Assembly: GCA_037176885.1 (NCBI GenBank)
Contig: JAWWNJ010000102.1
Location: 248,001-312,000 of the forward strand
DNA length: 64,000 nucleotides
Direction: 5' to 3'
Source of the DNA: Favolaschia claudopus
Taxonomy: Eukaryota; Basidiomycota; Agaricomycetes; Agaricales; Mycenaceae
In this document: positions 33,966 through 45,725 of the stretch, piece after piece
Layout: each line of letters starts with the position of its first letter
Position numbering within the stretch: position 1 is the first letter of the stretch
Position numbers and translations under genes: made by a program
Notes under the pieces: generated by a model
Seen by the model: only the letters and a program-made list of their open reading frames with translations
The model's database searches: none
Told to the model about the DNA's origin: nothing

Positions 33966-34050
33966 TGTCCTTGCAGGGTTCGAACCAAGCACCTCAGGCT
34001 GGGTGCCAAAGACATTGCTAGGACACATAACCACTAGAAGAGTCTGGACA
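33966..34050 (-). ncRNA. tRNA-like (SINE-like) Pol III unit
   Basis: Read on the minus strand: TGTCC at the start pairs with GGACA at the end, TAGTGGTTA resembles a box A/D loop, GGTTCGAACCC is a perfect box B, and a T6 run follows the 3' end within six bases. A GCACC..GGTGC stem sits where a long variable arm would be. D and acceptor stems are imperfect, so a tRNA-derived SINE head or tRNA pseudogene is more likely than a working tRNA. Confidence 0.4.
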
Positions 34051-34441
34051 TTCCTATGCTGTTCTACCACACGTCACTATTTGCTTCCCTCAATCCATTT
34101 TAGAGTATTAATGAACATTAAACTGTTTAAACCAAGTTTAAATCACAGATTATCAGAGAAATAAATAAACAATATTCCAAAGACGGCGTCTTTTGTAATA
34201 ATGATCTCTTCCGAGCCACATCAATTGATAGTCTGAAATAATAATAAAAAAAGAAGCGGAAACGTTGTTCACGGTCAGCCCATCTTTGCTGTTCAGTCTC
34301 GAGAATCAATGACAGATTCCGCCGAGATGCCGTTTGGGCCCAGTGATGTTGGGGTTATTTGTGTTGCTTGGTCATCTTTTGCCCTTTGTTCGGTCACACA
34401 ACAGTCAAACTGAACTGCATTGAGAAAAGTGCATCTGATTA

Positions 34442-34788
34442 GGGTGTTTCACGGTAGGCCGATTTGGAGCCCAACTTGAGCTCCAACTTAAAAAAAGTTG
34501 GACCTCAAGTTTTTAGCCGATTTCGAAGTTGGAGTGCAAGTCGGGCTCTACCCCTCGATTTGCATCCCAACTTCGTGCCCGATTTCGAAGTTGGGACGTC
34601 GCCAACTTCGCTTAGCCCACCGTAGCAACCCATCAAATCACCTCGGACCCAACTTGGGTCGATTTCGGGTAAAAGGGCGTTCACAGCAGCACATCCTATT
34701 TCGGCCCCCAACCTTGCTTCAAATCGGGATGAAGTTGGGGTAGAAATAGGGCTCAAATCGGAGTAAAATAGGCTACCGTGAAACCCCC
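34442..34788. mobile_element. 347-base MITE (TIR GGGTGTTTCACGGTAG)
   Basis: GGGTGTTTCACGGTAG at the left and CTACCGTGAAACCCCC at the right, flanked by TA (34440-34441, 34789-34790). The inside repeats CCAACTT/AAGTTGG and CCGATTT motifs many times. GGG-initial ends suggest PIF/Harbinger, but the duplication is only clearly TA. Confidence 0.65.
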
Positions 34789-35590
34789 TATTGATTGAAG
34801 CACGGAAATTTTGGCAATAATTGAGAGTGCATGGGTGAGATATCTATTTAATAGAGAGGCTGGCGCGCACGCTCGGCAATTACATACTGAACGAGACTAG
34901 CTCCCGGCTGCCAGAGCTCTTTGTATCCGGCTGCCTCGAGCAATGATTCACATTTCTCGGCTCGGCATCGGTTCATGTGCGCTTTCTGCTTCGCATATGC
35001 ACGATAACCAGCCTGCACACCATCTGCAAGTTCTGTCCAAACTGTATCCCACTTCCGAAAACTCCGAATGCTCCGCAGAAGTTCCGCGAGGCGCATTTCG
35101 ACATGTTCCCGCCATCGTTCGACTTCCGCCTCGGCCCGGAACCACTGGACACGGTCCGCTGAAATCAACCGAACTATTTGAGTGCAGCCAAACATTTAAC
35201 AAAATCAAACGCACACTCCTGCGACCATTCATCCATTTCTTCGCTTGTTAACTTGCCCATTTTACCGAGATCTCGCCACAGGCAACCTTCGGAGCGAGCC
35301 TCCGCCTTTCGGGCTGTTTCCTCGGCTGTTACTGGCTGCACTTTAACTGTTCGGGAAGTATCTTTGACAAATCAAGTGAGCTACATCCAAAATTATAAAA
35401 CAATGTGCGCACTGCTTTTGCGTTTTGGCATTTGAGTTCCTGACATAGTTGGAGGTTTCGTTGTCGATCCAGAAGATGGCTGCGTAGATTGCGAGGGAGT
35501 GGACGACGAAGCCGTCATGGTGAACAAGCGGCCATCTGTGAGGTGAGAATCACCCAGCTGCCGTTTCTTGATCACTGACTTCATAAACGT

Positions 35591-37490
35591 GTTCGTTTTC
35601 GACCCTCCCACCATCATGTCCAAATCTAAAGACAAGAATAAGTTCCTCGCCGCCATTTCCACCGACTCTCGCCCACGCCCAACGACCCGCATGACCAAGG
35701 CGGCCGCCGAGGCTGCCCCAGCTCGCCGCTGTCTCCGCGGATAACCCCGCTGCCACGTCATCGACGACAACAGTCACCGCCGTCGCCCCAACGACCTCGC
35801 CGGTTCTTCCTCCCTCTCCAATCTCGCCAGTAGCAGTCGACCATCCTCCTGCGCCTTCGAAGCCCCCTCCTGAGCGTGCTGGACGGACAGCGCAATCCAA
35901 ACAGTTGCAGGCGGAAGCGTTGAGAGCAAAGAAGGAGTTTCTGTCAAGTTCCCGGGTGCGTGTTGACGATGCAGACTCCTTCGATGCACTGGCCTTGGTC
36001 TTTGGCGATGTTCTGAAGTGACTCCACTCCTCTGGCGCTATCACCCAGGAGTTCTGGAAGGTTCTTAGTGCGATACAGGAACGGCTCGTCAACCACGTCA
36101 CCATCGTCCGTGAGTCGGAGACGACCTCTTCCTTCAGCGCCCTCCTCCTCCAGACTGTCACACCGTCCCCTAAAGCAGCTTTCGGAGAAATCTGAGGCCC
36201 AGCACAAGGCAATCACGTCGCTATCGAAGGAACTCGCCTCCATCAAAACCGAGAAGGCTCTTTCGTACGCAGCCGTCGCCGCCGCCGCTGCCAAGCCTCC
36301 CGCTCCCTCTGTCCCCAAGCCCAAGCCGCCCCCACTACCCTCCCCCAGCGACGAGCGCATCCTTGTCCGGTTCGACGGCGACGTACCTTCGTTATTCAAT
36401 GCACCCTACTCGGAAATAGTCGCCACTGTCAGCAAACACCTCGTTTCCCTCTCCCTCCCCCTCTGTACTCTATGCGACGAAGCAGAATGACAGCAGCATC
36501 TTCCTCGTTCCTGCATCGGCGGCCGACACCCAAGTCCTCAATAAGGAGTGGTCCCGCTGGGGCCCGACTATCTTCCCTGGCAGTCGGATCGCCCCCGTTG
36601 CGCTGCACTCCCACCTCCAGGTCAACGGCATCCTGTTTCGCGACGTTACAGACATGCGGGAGCTCAAGCGCGAGTTTGAATTGCGCAACCCGGACCTGGG
36701 CCCCGTCACGGGTCTGCCGACTTGGGTCAACCGTCCGCCGTCTGAAGTGCAGGCTGCTGCCATCTCTGCTAGTGGACGCAAGCCGAAGCTCGCTGGCTCG
36801 GTCTATTTTCTCCTCCAGTCCCGTGATAAAGTCGACCTCGCCCTTTCTCGTGGCCGCATCGTGCTTTGCTCAACAAGTCCCACTGTCGCTCGTGGATTCC
36901 CCCATCTAAGGATCTCTCAGTGCTGGGGCTGTTACAAGTACGGTCATACGAAGGCTCGATGCAACGTCAAGGCACCGTCCTGCGCTGTATGTGCCAAGCC
37001 TGTTGGCGACCACTCACCAACGACGCCGTGTTCAGGGCCCGTCGCATGCCTCAACTGCGGCGGCAAGCATCGCGCTGATTCGTATTCGTGTCCTAAGCGC
37101 AAGGAGTTGCTGGTGACGCTCGCGGGGCGAATGAAGGATCTGCATGAGTCGTTGGATAAGTCTTCAATTCATCCCCTTCCGTTCATTCAACAACACGCTC
37201 ATTAAATAATCTCTCTCTCCCTTTCGCGATCTTCGTTTCTGATTCACGCAACCCCATTATAGTACCTCACTCTCCTACATACACTAGTTCCTCATTCACA
37301 CGTTCACGTCTCTCCTCGTCATACCATTTTCCTTACAAGATACCAAATTTCCATTTCCTTTCTGTTTACCACAATCGTCCCGTAACCTACCAGTGATCAT
37401 GTAACCTTAACCTCCCCTCTTGTACTGCCGCATAGCCTCACTACTGGCCAGGTACGGCATATAATAGAACTTCAAGTCAAGTCAAGTCAA
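35591..37490 (+). mobile_element. ORF1-only LINE (half-LINE) with TCAAG tail
   Basis: The insert lies between codons of the KDZ transposase: taking it out joins GCTGAC to ACGTTTATG in frame. It starts near 35591, runs through ORF1, then a 280-base pyrimidine-rich 3' region, and ends in (TCAAG)n at 37471-37490. No endonuclease or reverse transcriptase ORF is present between ORF1 and the tail. No target duplication longer than two or three bases is visible. Confidence 0.75.
35616..37205 (+). pseudogene. LINE ORF1 protein with three CCHC zinc knuckles
   Basis: ATG at 35616 starts a basic/alanine-proline-rich region (MSKSKDKNKFLAAIST). The frame slips near 35720, 36020, 36170 and 36480. A coiled-coil-like SEAQHKAITSLSKELASIKTEKA stretch falls at about 36190-36260. 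The last segment (36654-37205) has PTVARGFPHLRISQ and three knuckles, CWGCYKYGHTKARC, CAVCAKPVGDHS..C and CLNCGGKHRADSYSC. ORF1 proteins bind the LINE RNA. The multiple frame changes make the copy dead. Confidence 0.8.
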
Positions 37491-40479
37491 GTCAGCAATG
37501 GAAAGCGGAGGAAAGCTGGACTGCGGGCCGGGCTCTAGAGTTCACAGAGCAATCATTGCTTTTCGCGCTACGTCGTAAGTTCCCATTCGGAAGTCTCGAC
37601 GGCGAATGATATCGCGAAGTTGATCACCAGCGCGCGATCTCTGTTTCTGCTGTCGATCATGCCTTGCTGTATGATCGAGCAGGGCCCGAAGTGTTTTGAC
37701 CGCGGACTGAGTAGCTCGAAGGGCGTCAAAGGCTTGGCCCTCGCGCCACCGTGCTTCTTCGCTGCCCAAGGTTTCGAGTCTGAGGCCCTGGCGTTCAAGT
37801 TCTACAAAATCAGACGGCAAAAACAGCCTTTCATGCTCCACTGGAACGGAAGGCGACTGCTGCGACTGGAGCGCCACCTTGTCGCCTACCTGGGGCATAA
37901 TCTCCCGCTGTTCTCTCCGCCATCCGGTAAGACGTGTGTCGAGTTTGGAGCGCCGCTTCGCAATTTCCGATGCAAGGGACTGTAAGTCCTGTTCTTTTGA
38001 CTCTTTTACTGCCCGTTGAATTTTACGCCTATCAATTAATTGCAGGTGAGAGATTGAAAAGAAAAGTTGGATCTACATACTGGTCTTCCTCAATCATCAA
38101 AGCGTCGTTAATGAACCGGGCAATTCGATTTCTGGGCACCATACTGCCTTCGAAGCGTTCATCCTCCGCCAGCATTCGCTGGTAAATGGCCTGCTGAGAT
38201 GGAACTGGAGAATCGTTGAATACCCTTTCCTCCAGCGGAATGCGACTTGCCTTTACTTGTGTTGTGTCGATAAACACTGATTATTTCCTTGCCGACCCGT
38301 CGTGGAGTGCGATCCATGATCTTCCACTTCTTGACGAGGTCACCAGCCGAAGCAGAGAGGCCATTGAAATGCCGAAGTTTATCTTCAAACTGCTGCTTCC
38401 CTCTGCGCAGCTCCGATGCCAACATTTCACCTAACTCAGGACATTAAGCGATAAACAGAAGGTAGAAGAAACACGCACCGATACCAGCGGTTTTCTTGTG
38501 ATTCCAATCGTTCTGATGGTCAATAATGGTATCTTGTCGATGACCATTGTTCATCTAACGAACATGCGGCCCCAGTTGATTGGCCTCTGGCCACCACTGC
38601 TCCGCTGTCTCGCCATGAAGATGTCCTACGCAACTCAGATAAGCAGTTCCGTACTTATACATACAGTCTTCCTGATGCCCTTGAATGTGAAGAGATGGCA
38701 CACCCCAGCGCATCTTCTTCACTTTATCGAGAACATCAGGAAAATTCTTGGCGATTCGACTTTCGAGATGAATTGTATACTCGCATGCGATGTCGTACGT
38801 CGCCATCTCATCCACGTCATTGATTTCGAAACGCAGTTCGAAAGTCATCTTTCCACGCCCATTGTACAGGCGCAGAGACGAGACCAGCGCGTAATCCCCA
38901 TTAGAAAACCTATTTTCAAGGTCAATGGTCAAGTTGCACACAGCTCGATTACGCACTTTTCACCGTAGTGTAAGTCAACACTGCTCAGAATAAAGACATG
39001 ACTGCACTGAGCGTTTACTGTGCCGGTGATTGCCATATTCTTGAACTTTTTCTTGTCCTTTTTGTTAACCGCTTTCAGATAATTACATGTTGATTTCTTC
39101 GTCGATCAGTTTGGGTGGATCGGTACAATTACTGACATACCTCTGTTGATCCGGGATCTTCCTTCAGATAAGCTCGATAGTCTCGGTCCACTGGGAAGTG
39201 AGCTTTTCCCTTGCAAAGTGAGACATCGTCCGGATTCGAATTCTTCTTGTATTGATTGCATTGAAAATTGCCGTCCAGAGTGCGTTGCATCTGATTGAGA
39301 TGACTTAGAGAAGGAATCAGACAGCGCAACTGAGATCGAATTAATGTGTCTTACCGCAGGAATTCCGGCGTTTTCACCGAGGAAGCATTTGAAGCCGGGC
39401 TCAGGGCATGCGGGACAGTACAAAACAAGGTTCCCTTCCGGGCGATGAGGCAGCAAGCGATCGACATCTGCCCCAATCTCTTGAGCATCGTCAAGTAATC
39501 CCAAAAACGAATGGATCGAAGAAAGTTGGAATACGGATCCTTCAAAATATTCAATGAGTATTTGAAGCAGCGGAAAATTTAAATCTTAATGGCCGACCGG
39601 AACGTCCGCAGTGAAAGAATTATCAGTAAGCCGTCGCAACGCGCCCATGTAGTCGTAAGAGGCTTTTTTAGATTCCAAATTATGGAGGTGACACTCCTTC
39701 AACACCGTGAAGGTAAACGCGGATTTCGTCTCTTTCATTGTAGCGGGAAATAATCGGGCTCGCATGAGTTGTCGAGTTTTATTGGGCGGATTTTCGTGGC
39801 ACCCACAAAACGCCACTCGTGTCGCATGAACCCCGTTATGATGAACAATCGTGAATTTCCGGCTGCCGGTAGATGAAGGACAGAGGGCGCCAGAATGGCC
39901 ATGGAAATATCGTGACGAACGAAAAATCCATCAGAAGTATTCCAGACCTCTGCCCAAGTTGAGATGCTTCGTCTTGAAGCACTCGACGCATGTGGCCCGA
40001 TATTCCGTACAGTCATGGCATTGCACAATAACCGGTCGAGCCCCGCAATCACAAAGCGCACCCGAATTGATACGCTCATCTGATTCAGATTCGACGAGAA
40101 GATCCCCCAGCTCGTTGAGATGTTCCTCGTAATCGTCCAGCAGTCCAACATTCTTAGTCATATCAGAATCTAGTAGGATCGACTTAAAGATCATACCTGA
40201 GTCTTTCTCGTGTTTTCTTGTTCCGGTGGAGATGGAGGTGAATTTTGGGTCCCCGAGGGAAGGGTCGCTGACGAGTTAGGGCTTGGGATGCGCCCAGTGA
40301 TCTCGTTTACTTCCCGAGAGCCTGACTCGCTAGTTGTCGTGAAGTGAATGCGTTTGAGCCGTGGATTTTCAAACGCAACATGAAGTTGCCAGTAGGGACA
40401 CTCTTGCGCTTTCCGAGTGAAAGGCGAGACATCGAGATGATTTTTACGCACAAAAAAAATCCCACTCTCTCAGATTTCA

Positions 40480-40776
40480 CTAGTACGAAGTAAATGAAGT
40501 ATATTTGAACTCACTGCCTATGCATGAGAAGCCTTTTGTGCGAAATAACTGCATAACACTATATATCTCTAAAATGCTTTGGGGCAAAGATATGGTAATG
40601 AATAGATCGACTACCTACGCAGTCAATGGGAAATGTTTTGTGATGTGGGAAGGAAATACGGTAAATGATGTGCCGACTACCTATGCAGTTTGGGCCCAAT
40701 TTTGTTTGATTAGGAAATCAATCCTATCCCGAGGGTAAGTAATCTTGGCGGACATGATATCGGCCAGGAGACTCAC
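40480..40776. other. No gene; short imperfect repeat
   Basis: CGACTACCTACGCAGTCAATGGG and CGACTACCTATGCAGTTTGGG occur 65 bases apart. Nothing else is recognisable between the KDZ start and the next minus-strand exons. Confidence 0.3.
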
Positions 40777-41350
40777 CTAGTAGATGAAACCTTTATAATC
40801 ATCCCATTCCACGAGAGATGACAAATCAGCAGTGCGAATGACAATGACCTCGTCCGATTGAAAAACCGGAATGGGTGCCTTGCGCTCCCATGGTTTCCAC
40901 TCGTCACGTCCCTTCATATACAACTCGATTTGTGTGTACTGTGTAATGCCTTGTTTCTCCAGGAGCGGCATGTAACAATCAAGACGAAATTTCTTGTCAG
41001 CACCAGCATACACCCCGTCGATAACATTCCGCCCCGCAGATGTCTATGAAGCATTAAAATGAGGTGAATGTAAGCAGATAAGTTCATCGTACCTTGGTTC
41101 AAATCAACAATCTGAGAGGGAATTCTATGTCAAGAGCGAAACCCATTTGAGCCGGGGAATTGCTTGAACGACTCGAAGAGGCCTTTAATTATGTGAGGAG
41201 GAAGTGCGTGATTTGTAACTAAACACAAACCTGGTTGGGTACAGCTTGAAGAGGCCGAACAGGTGGGGTCTATGAAAGCATCATCAGTTCAGCTCTGCAA
41301 GCAGTTTCGATTATCACATACCCCTCGGGTGCTCATCTTGTAAACTCTTG
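40777..41350 (-). CDS. Unrecognised spliced gene (minus strand)
   Basis: The best exon (about 41045-40777) reads SAGRNVIDGVYAGADKKF, then CYMPLLEKQGITQYTQIELY and PIPVFQSDEVIVIRTADLSS to a stop at 40777. Upstream, short exon-like pieces (PPVRPLQAVPNQ, IVDLNQ) lie between GTATGT/GTTTGT/GTACGA donors and TAG/CAG acceptors in introns of 50-100 bases, ending at MSTRG near 41335. The phases do not all agree in my reading, so exon borders are provisional. It may be a companion gene of the KDZ element, because it is directly upstream in the same orientation, or a host gene. No domain recognised. Confidence 0.35.
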
Positions 41351-41359
41351 TCTTAGTTT

Positions 41360-42440
41360 TGGATGGGGCAGCGCATGCCTGAGGAGAGGGGAGAGGCCTG
41401 ATATTCTAGCTCCACGAATTAACATCCAGGGTAAGCACAAGTAGGTAAGAACATACCCGAGGAATAGGCGCTAACTCGCGGCGCACAAGAAATAATTCTC
41501 TCACCCCTTCAAGCCTCAAGATTCGTGGATTGAGGGGCTGCGAGATGGCATGATACCGTTGAGAATAGCCTGCATGTTGACCTGGGATACACTGGTTTGA
41601 AAGGAATATTAGGTGAAGTCACGAAGCACCCAAACACCACGCACAATTTGATAGTATTCGCCAGAAGATCCAACATCGGTTGTCCCAGTGTTGAGGCGAG
41701 GGCGAGTAAGATAGTGGCCTTGATGGCGAGTTGGAAGTGCCGGAGGAGGTGGACCAGCAAGAGTCCTGAGAATGCCTGAGATATCGCGCTGGTTTTCAGC
41801 ACGCATATCGCTTTTGAGTCCTCGGTAGCCAGCTTTACCGGCTAGTGGGTAGGCAATCAGAGCGCGAGCGGAGCACAGGAACCATGGAATGGAATGGGGA
41901 GACAGACAACACCGAAGTCTCACAGTCGAGCCTTTTAGTGTACTTGTAGCCTGCTGCTGACGGAGCTTGTCCTTCATAATTAGTCCGCATCTTCGGTTCG
42001 AAAAATGTCCTGACCCTCACTAATTTAGGCGAAAACCCGGAATTACTAATGCACTGGATTAGCAAGAAACGACTTGGAGCAACCCTTGTTTGGAATGAAA
42101 ATCGGTAGTATGCACATGTCTGAATGATGGTTGCGCAAGGTGCATGCTTGCCAAGTCGGATAATCGGCTGAACGGGCACGGAATAAGCTGATAAATACTG
42201 CTGCGGAGGTGATACTGTGCGTAAACTGACTTAGGTCTGCATGGGCAAGCCGAACACGCAAAATTAAACCGTGGGATAGTTTTTTTGTAACTCCGAGTGT
42301 AAGCCGAAAATTCGGCATGGCATCTTGAACTTCTCGGCTGGACGCGCAATTGCAACTTATTGTCCGCAGAATCCGGAGACTCTGTCAAGGGGCTTACACA
42401 GTCTCTTGCTTTATCACTTTCGACTTTGGCAACGATCCCC
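41360..42440. other. No clear gene; possible further minus-strand exon at 41609-41977
   Basis: The minus frame with YRGLKSDMRAENQRDISGIL and SSGEYYQIVRGVWVL looks protein-like and may belong to the gene below it. No start or family can be given. Confidence 0.25.
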
Positions 42441-44029
42441 GTTTTTCTTCCATCCCCAATGTCGAATGGCCCTGGACGGCAGGGTCAATTCTCCTATGCA
42501 CAAAAAAATCACATCGAATCCTTCATGCCAGCATTCTGTGCTCAACTCGACGCTGGAGTTAACGGTCTTGCTTTAACAAAGTGGAAGCAGGAAACTGCCA
42601 ACGACATCCTAGCCTCCCCGCTCTTCGCTGGAAAGCTTGATGTGAGCAACAACTCGCAGAAGGCGTGGCACGAGGTATGTCTTCAACTATAGAGTATAGA
42701 TACATAAGAAGCAATTGGCTTCCTATGATTGTGTGGCATTGGCCCCAGCTACAGTAAAATCGAGACATACGTCGCTTTGGCCGCTTCGGCGTTCCCCGGA
42801 AGTTCCCTGACAGCGGAGATCCCGGATTGATGGTTACGGCATGCGCTCCAGTGTTGGGAGAATAGCGTTTACTATCAAACAGAATCTTAACCTTGAAGAT
42901 TCCCTTCAGTCGGCTGACCGAATGGAGGGAGTTGTTTAGGTTTATAGGCCAGAATTCATATTCAATTCCGGCCCTGCATCGACTGCTCGCAAATGCGGAG
43001 AAAGAAGGTTGGAGTGCAGAAAAAATCCTAGAAATCTGCCAGCTTGCCAAGGCAGGAAAATACACTGCGCGGAATTTCACCGAGTACGAAATCTACCTCA
43101 CTATTTTGCTCTATGAATTGGGTGGCGGCGCTGCCGTACATGCCATGAATCACTCCATATTCGCTCTTCCCTGTCGGAACACCATCCAACCGTACCGCCA
43201 ACAGTCCAAGCTCATCCCCACTGTCGGTAGTCTGCGTTTTGCAGATGTTTCTCAAAACATCTCGACTCTTTTCGGCTCGCATCCCAGTCGTGAGGCGGAG
43301 AGCGATGATTCACCCTCCACAAAATTCGGTCACACCCTGTCAATGGATGAGTTAGCGGCAGACCCCCGGATCGACTTCATGCCGGAAACGGATGAGATGG
43401 GCGGTCTTTGCCTGGAGCACTCATCGGAGCTGGAAACTGTCAAGGTCGGGGGGATCTTCGAGCGGTAGAGGCAGCGGTAGCAGCTGTGAAGGCCGGGAAA
43501 GTGCATGTTTCACATGAAGTTTGTGTTGGTGCCATCTCACACCTGTACGGAACCAACTACGGTGCAAAGCCCATATATATGGGACCGACATGCAAGAAGG
43601 GTCCTTGGCAAGACAGCGTGCGCTTGATGGAAGTCATAATAGCGGCGTGGAAGCGTTCGCCGGATGGCGAAGCCAAGCACGGGCCGCTTTTGTCCATCTC
43701 AACGGATGGAGATCACAAACGGCGGCTTGCGCAGTAACCATATGAAGTTTGATTAAACAATCCCTGTCTCGACAGCAAATCAGGTTAAGCGATCGTTTAC
43801 TTAAACAGCCAGTAGGCGGCGCACCGGGCAGCCCTGTCAAGCTTGAACCTGTTTAACGAGGATTAAGCACGACTTTTGAACAGTGTTGAACAAAACCGTT
43901 CAAATCGGTGTTCATCAATCAATTATATTGAGCGTAATATACCGAATACATTGATCTACAGATTAACAGAACAGGATTAATCAGTGCTAATCCGACCGAT
44001 TAACAAAACAGCAGACATGTTACTTGAAC

Positions 44030-45280
44030 AAGATTTAAAACACGGTGAGAAGAAAAAAAGGGTGAAACACTACAATTAGTGATAATCCAACTGTTCAACA
44101 GAACAGCGAAGACGTCGACCGAGACTTGAAAAAGATGAAAAGAGAAGGAACGAAACGTAGACGAGGCCCGAGATGTCAAGGGCATTGTGATTCGTGAAGC
44201 GGGCAAGCGTGCATAGAGGTGGGAGAGGTGAAATGCTTACTGAGCCCTCGTGCGTTGCCTTGAACTTGCGCCAAAAGTTGAAGCCTGGTGGCAGAACAGA
44301 TGAACTAGAAGAGAGCGAAGATAGCTTCCACACACCAATACATTCAACCTGATGAAACCAGCAAAACGACGTCAAGACCACATTGCAATTGCGGGAGGCT
44401 GCGATCAAAGAATGGGGCATTAGCTTCGTCAGGCAAGGCAAGCATGTAAGTACTTGGGAGGTTCTGTGGAGTGAGAGTTGGTCAGCACAAGACCCTGAGG
44501 AAATTGAGGATCCTCTGCCGCAACGGTGACTCCGTTGTTTAGACAAGACAGTTTTGAACGTGCAGTTGAGCAAGTTGCCAATCTCGAGGCAGTACAAAGG
44601 TGGAATCTCTGGGTATGACTTTGATTATGGTGGACTCATTCGATTTTCTTAGAGTTCATGCCGTGATTTGCCGGGTCGGGTCCGCGTCGCGACCCTACTA
44701 GTACTTAGACCCGAATCTTTAGCCTCAAGCCGCCCCCGAGACAAAATTGCGTAAGTAAAAAAGACCCAGAGAACTGGATATACAGAGATATACACTTACG
44801 ATAAGTAATCATATATGGCACAGAAAGAAAAGTAGGGTAAAGACGCGACTTACGCGAGAATGGTGGCCTCAAAGACGAAAGCTCGTGACCGCGTGGTGGC
44901 GAGCCGGCGCAGTCGGGGCTCGGCAGATGTTAACTGGTGACACGTGTCCATGAGAATTTGTTTGTTGGTGTCACAATGTCACATCGCCTCTCTTTCTTCC
45001 CCACCATGTCGTCCTCTGTCGTCCTTCCCACTCGTCGTTCACCCCCGCCTCAAACCGCCATTTGCATACCCTGAGAGGATGGAACTTGTAACATAACGCT
45101 GTCACCCAACTTTTCAGCGCCTCGGAACAGACGTTTGTCGATATCTGGTGCGCAATCCCGTCGACGTCGACACCACCAAATTTGTCTTTGACTCGCATTC
45201 AGCGGCGCGAGCTGTGTGGTACACCGCAACGTATGCTTGCTCTCCTCGCCTGAACTATGCTTCCCGCTCATCTTCTCAAT
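44030..45280. other. Interior of the long-TIR element, no recognisable gene
   Basis: A 173-codon minus frame (44076-44597) overlaps the left inverted repeat and has no domain. CGCGTCGCGACC and other GC-rich stretches occur near 44685, without paired repeats. Confidence 0.3.
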
Positions 45281-45284
45281 CATG

Positions 45285-45725
45285 TCTCCCGTGCCCGCAT
45301 GTCGTCCGCCGTGGCCGTGTGCCGCCCTCACCATTACTTAGTTATTGGGGCGGGATTCGTTGCGTGGGTCACCATAGTAAGCCACAACCTATTCTTATCT
45401 TCGCTTCTGATCCTTGCTTCGCCCTTTCCCGACCACCTTTGCTGTCTTCGATGTCCTGGGGTATTGCACGTGCAGATGAGCCGGTCATGAACGTACGTTC
45501 TTCCATTGTATATTGAAACTGCTCTCCTGCCGCTTGGAATCAGCAATCTGAGCTTCGAAACTCTGTTGCGGGACATCCCCGTGCATTATACCTGAGATGT
45601 GGGAGATTTATGTGCGGGTGTGGTGTTTCTGTTCGTTCTGTCCCATACTGACGCCCTTCATGTATTCTGCCCAGAATCTCGCGCAATACCACAGATATGT
45701 AGGTCGGCCGCCCAAGATGGTAAGC
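45285..45725 (+). pseudogene. Exon-like pieces inside the long-TIR element
   Basis: RPHHYLVIGAGFVAWVTI ends at a GTAAGC donor (about 45374), a tiny exon DEPVMN lies between CAG and GTACGT (45475-45492), QSELRNSVAGHPRALYLR follows a CAG (45542), and NLAQYHRYVGRPPKM lies between CAG and GTAAGC (45676-45721). This spacing is like a normal mushroom gene with short introns. I do not recognise the protein; the first piece could be a membrane segment. Captured host sequence is one reading, chance another. Confidence 0.3.

Larger units (their letters stand above)
34848..40451 (-). pseudogene. KDZ (Kyakuja-Dileera-Zisupton) transposase with CxC2 cysteine cluster, interrupted by a LINE
   Basis: A spliced minus-strand gene. 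From the N-terminus: RKNHLDVSPFTRKAQECPYW (from 40451), the CxC2-like cluster CDCGARPVIVQCHDC..CVECF (about 39950-40053), FCGCHENPPN..RARLFPAT (about 39740-39807), LVLYCPACPEPG (about 39400), TLDGNFQCNQYKKN (about 39290), the SSVDLHYGEK exon (about 38980), ATYDIACEYTIHLESR and GETAEQWWPEANQLGP (about 38600), LPSDFVELERQGL (about 37815) and a C-terminal DRVQWFRAEAEVERW (about 35150) to the stop at 34848. This is the standard KDZ order. An in-frame TGA (37542-37544) follows KAMIAL, and an ORF1-only LINE separates FPPLSIAD from TFMKSVIKKRQLGDS. No upstream ATG is fixed. KDZ elements are large DNA transposons expanded in mushrooms. Confidence 0.9.

Noticed and set aside
36068..36399. Minus-strand ORFs over LINE ORF1
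   Set aside because: Shadows of the alanine/proline-rich plus-strand ORF1; no motif on the minus strand.
39851..40132. Plus-strand ORF inside the KDZ gene
   Set aside because: Antisense to the CxC2 cysteine cluster exon.
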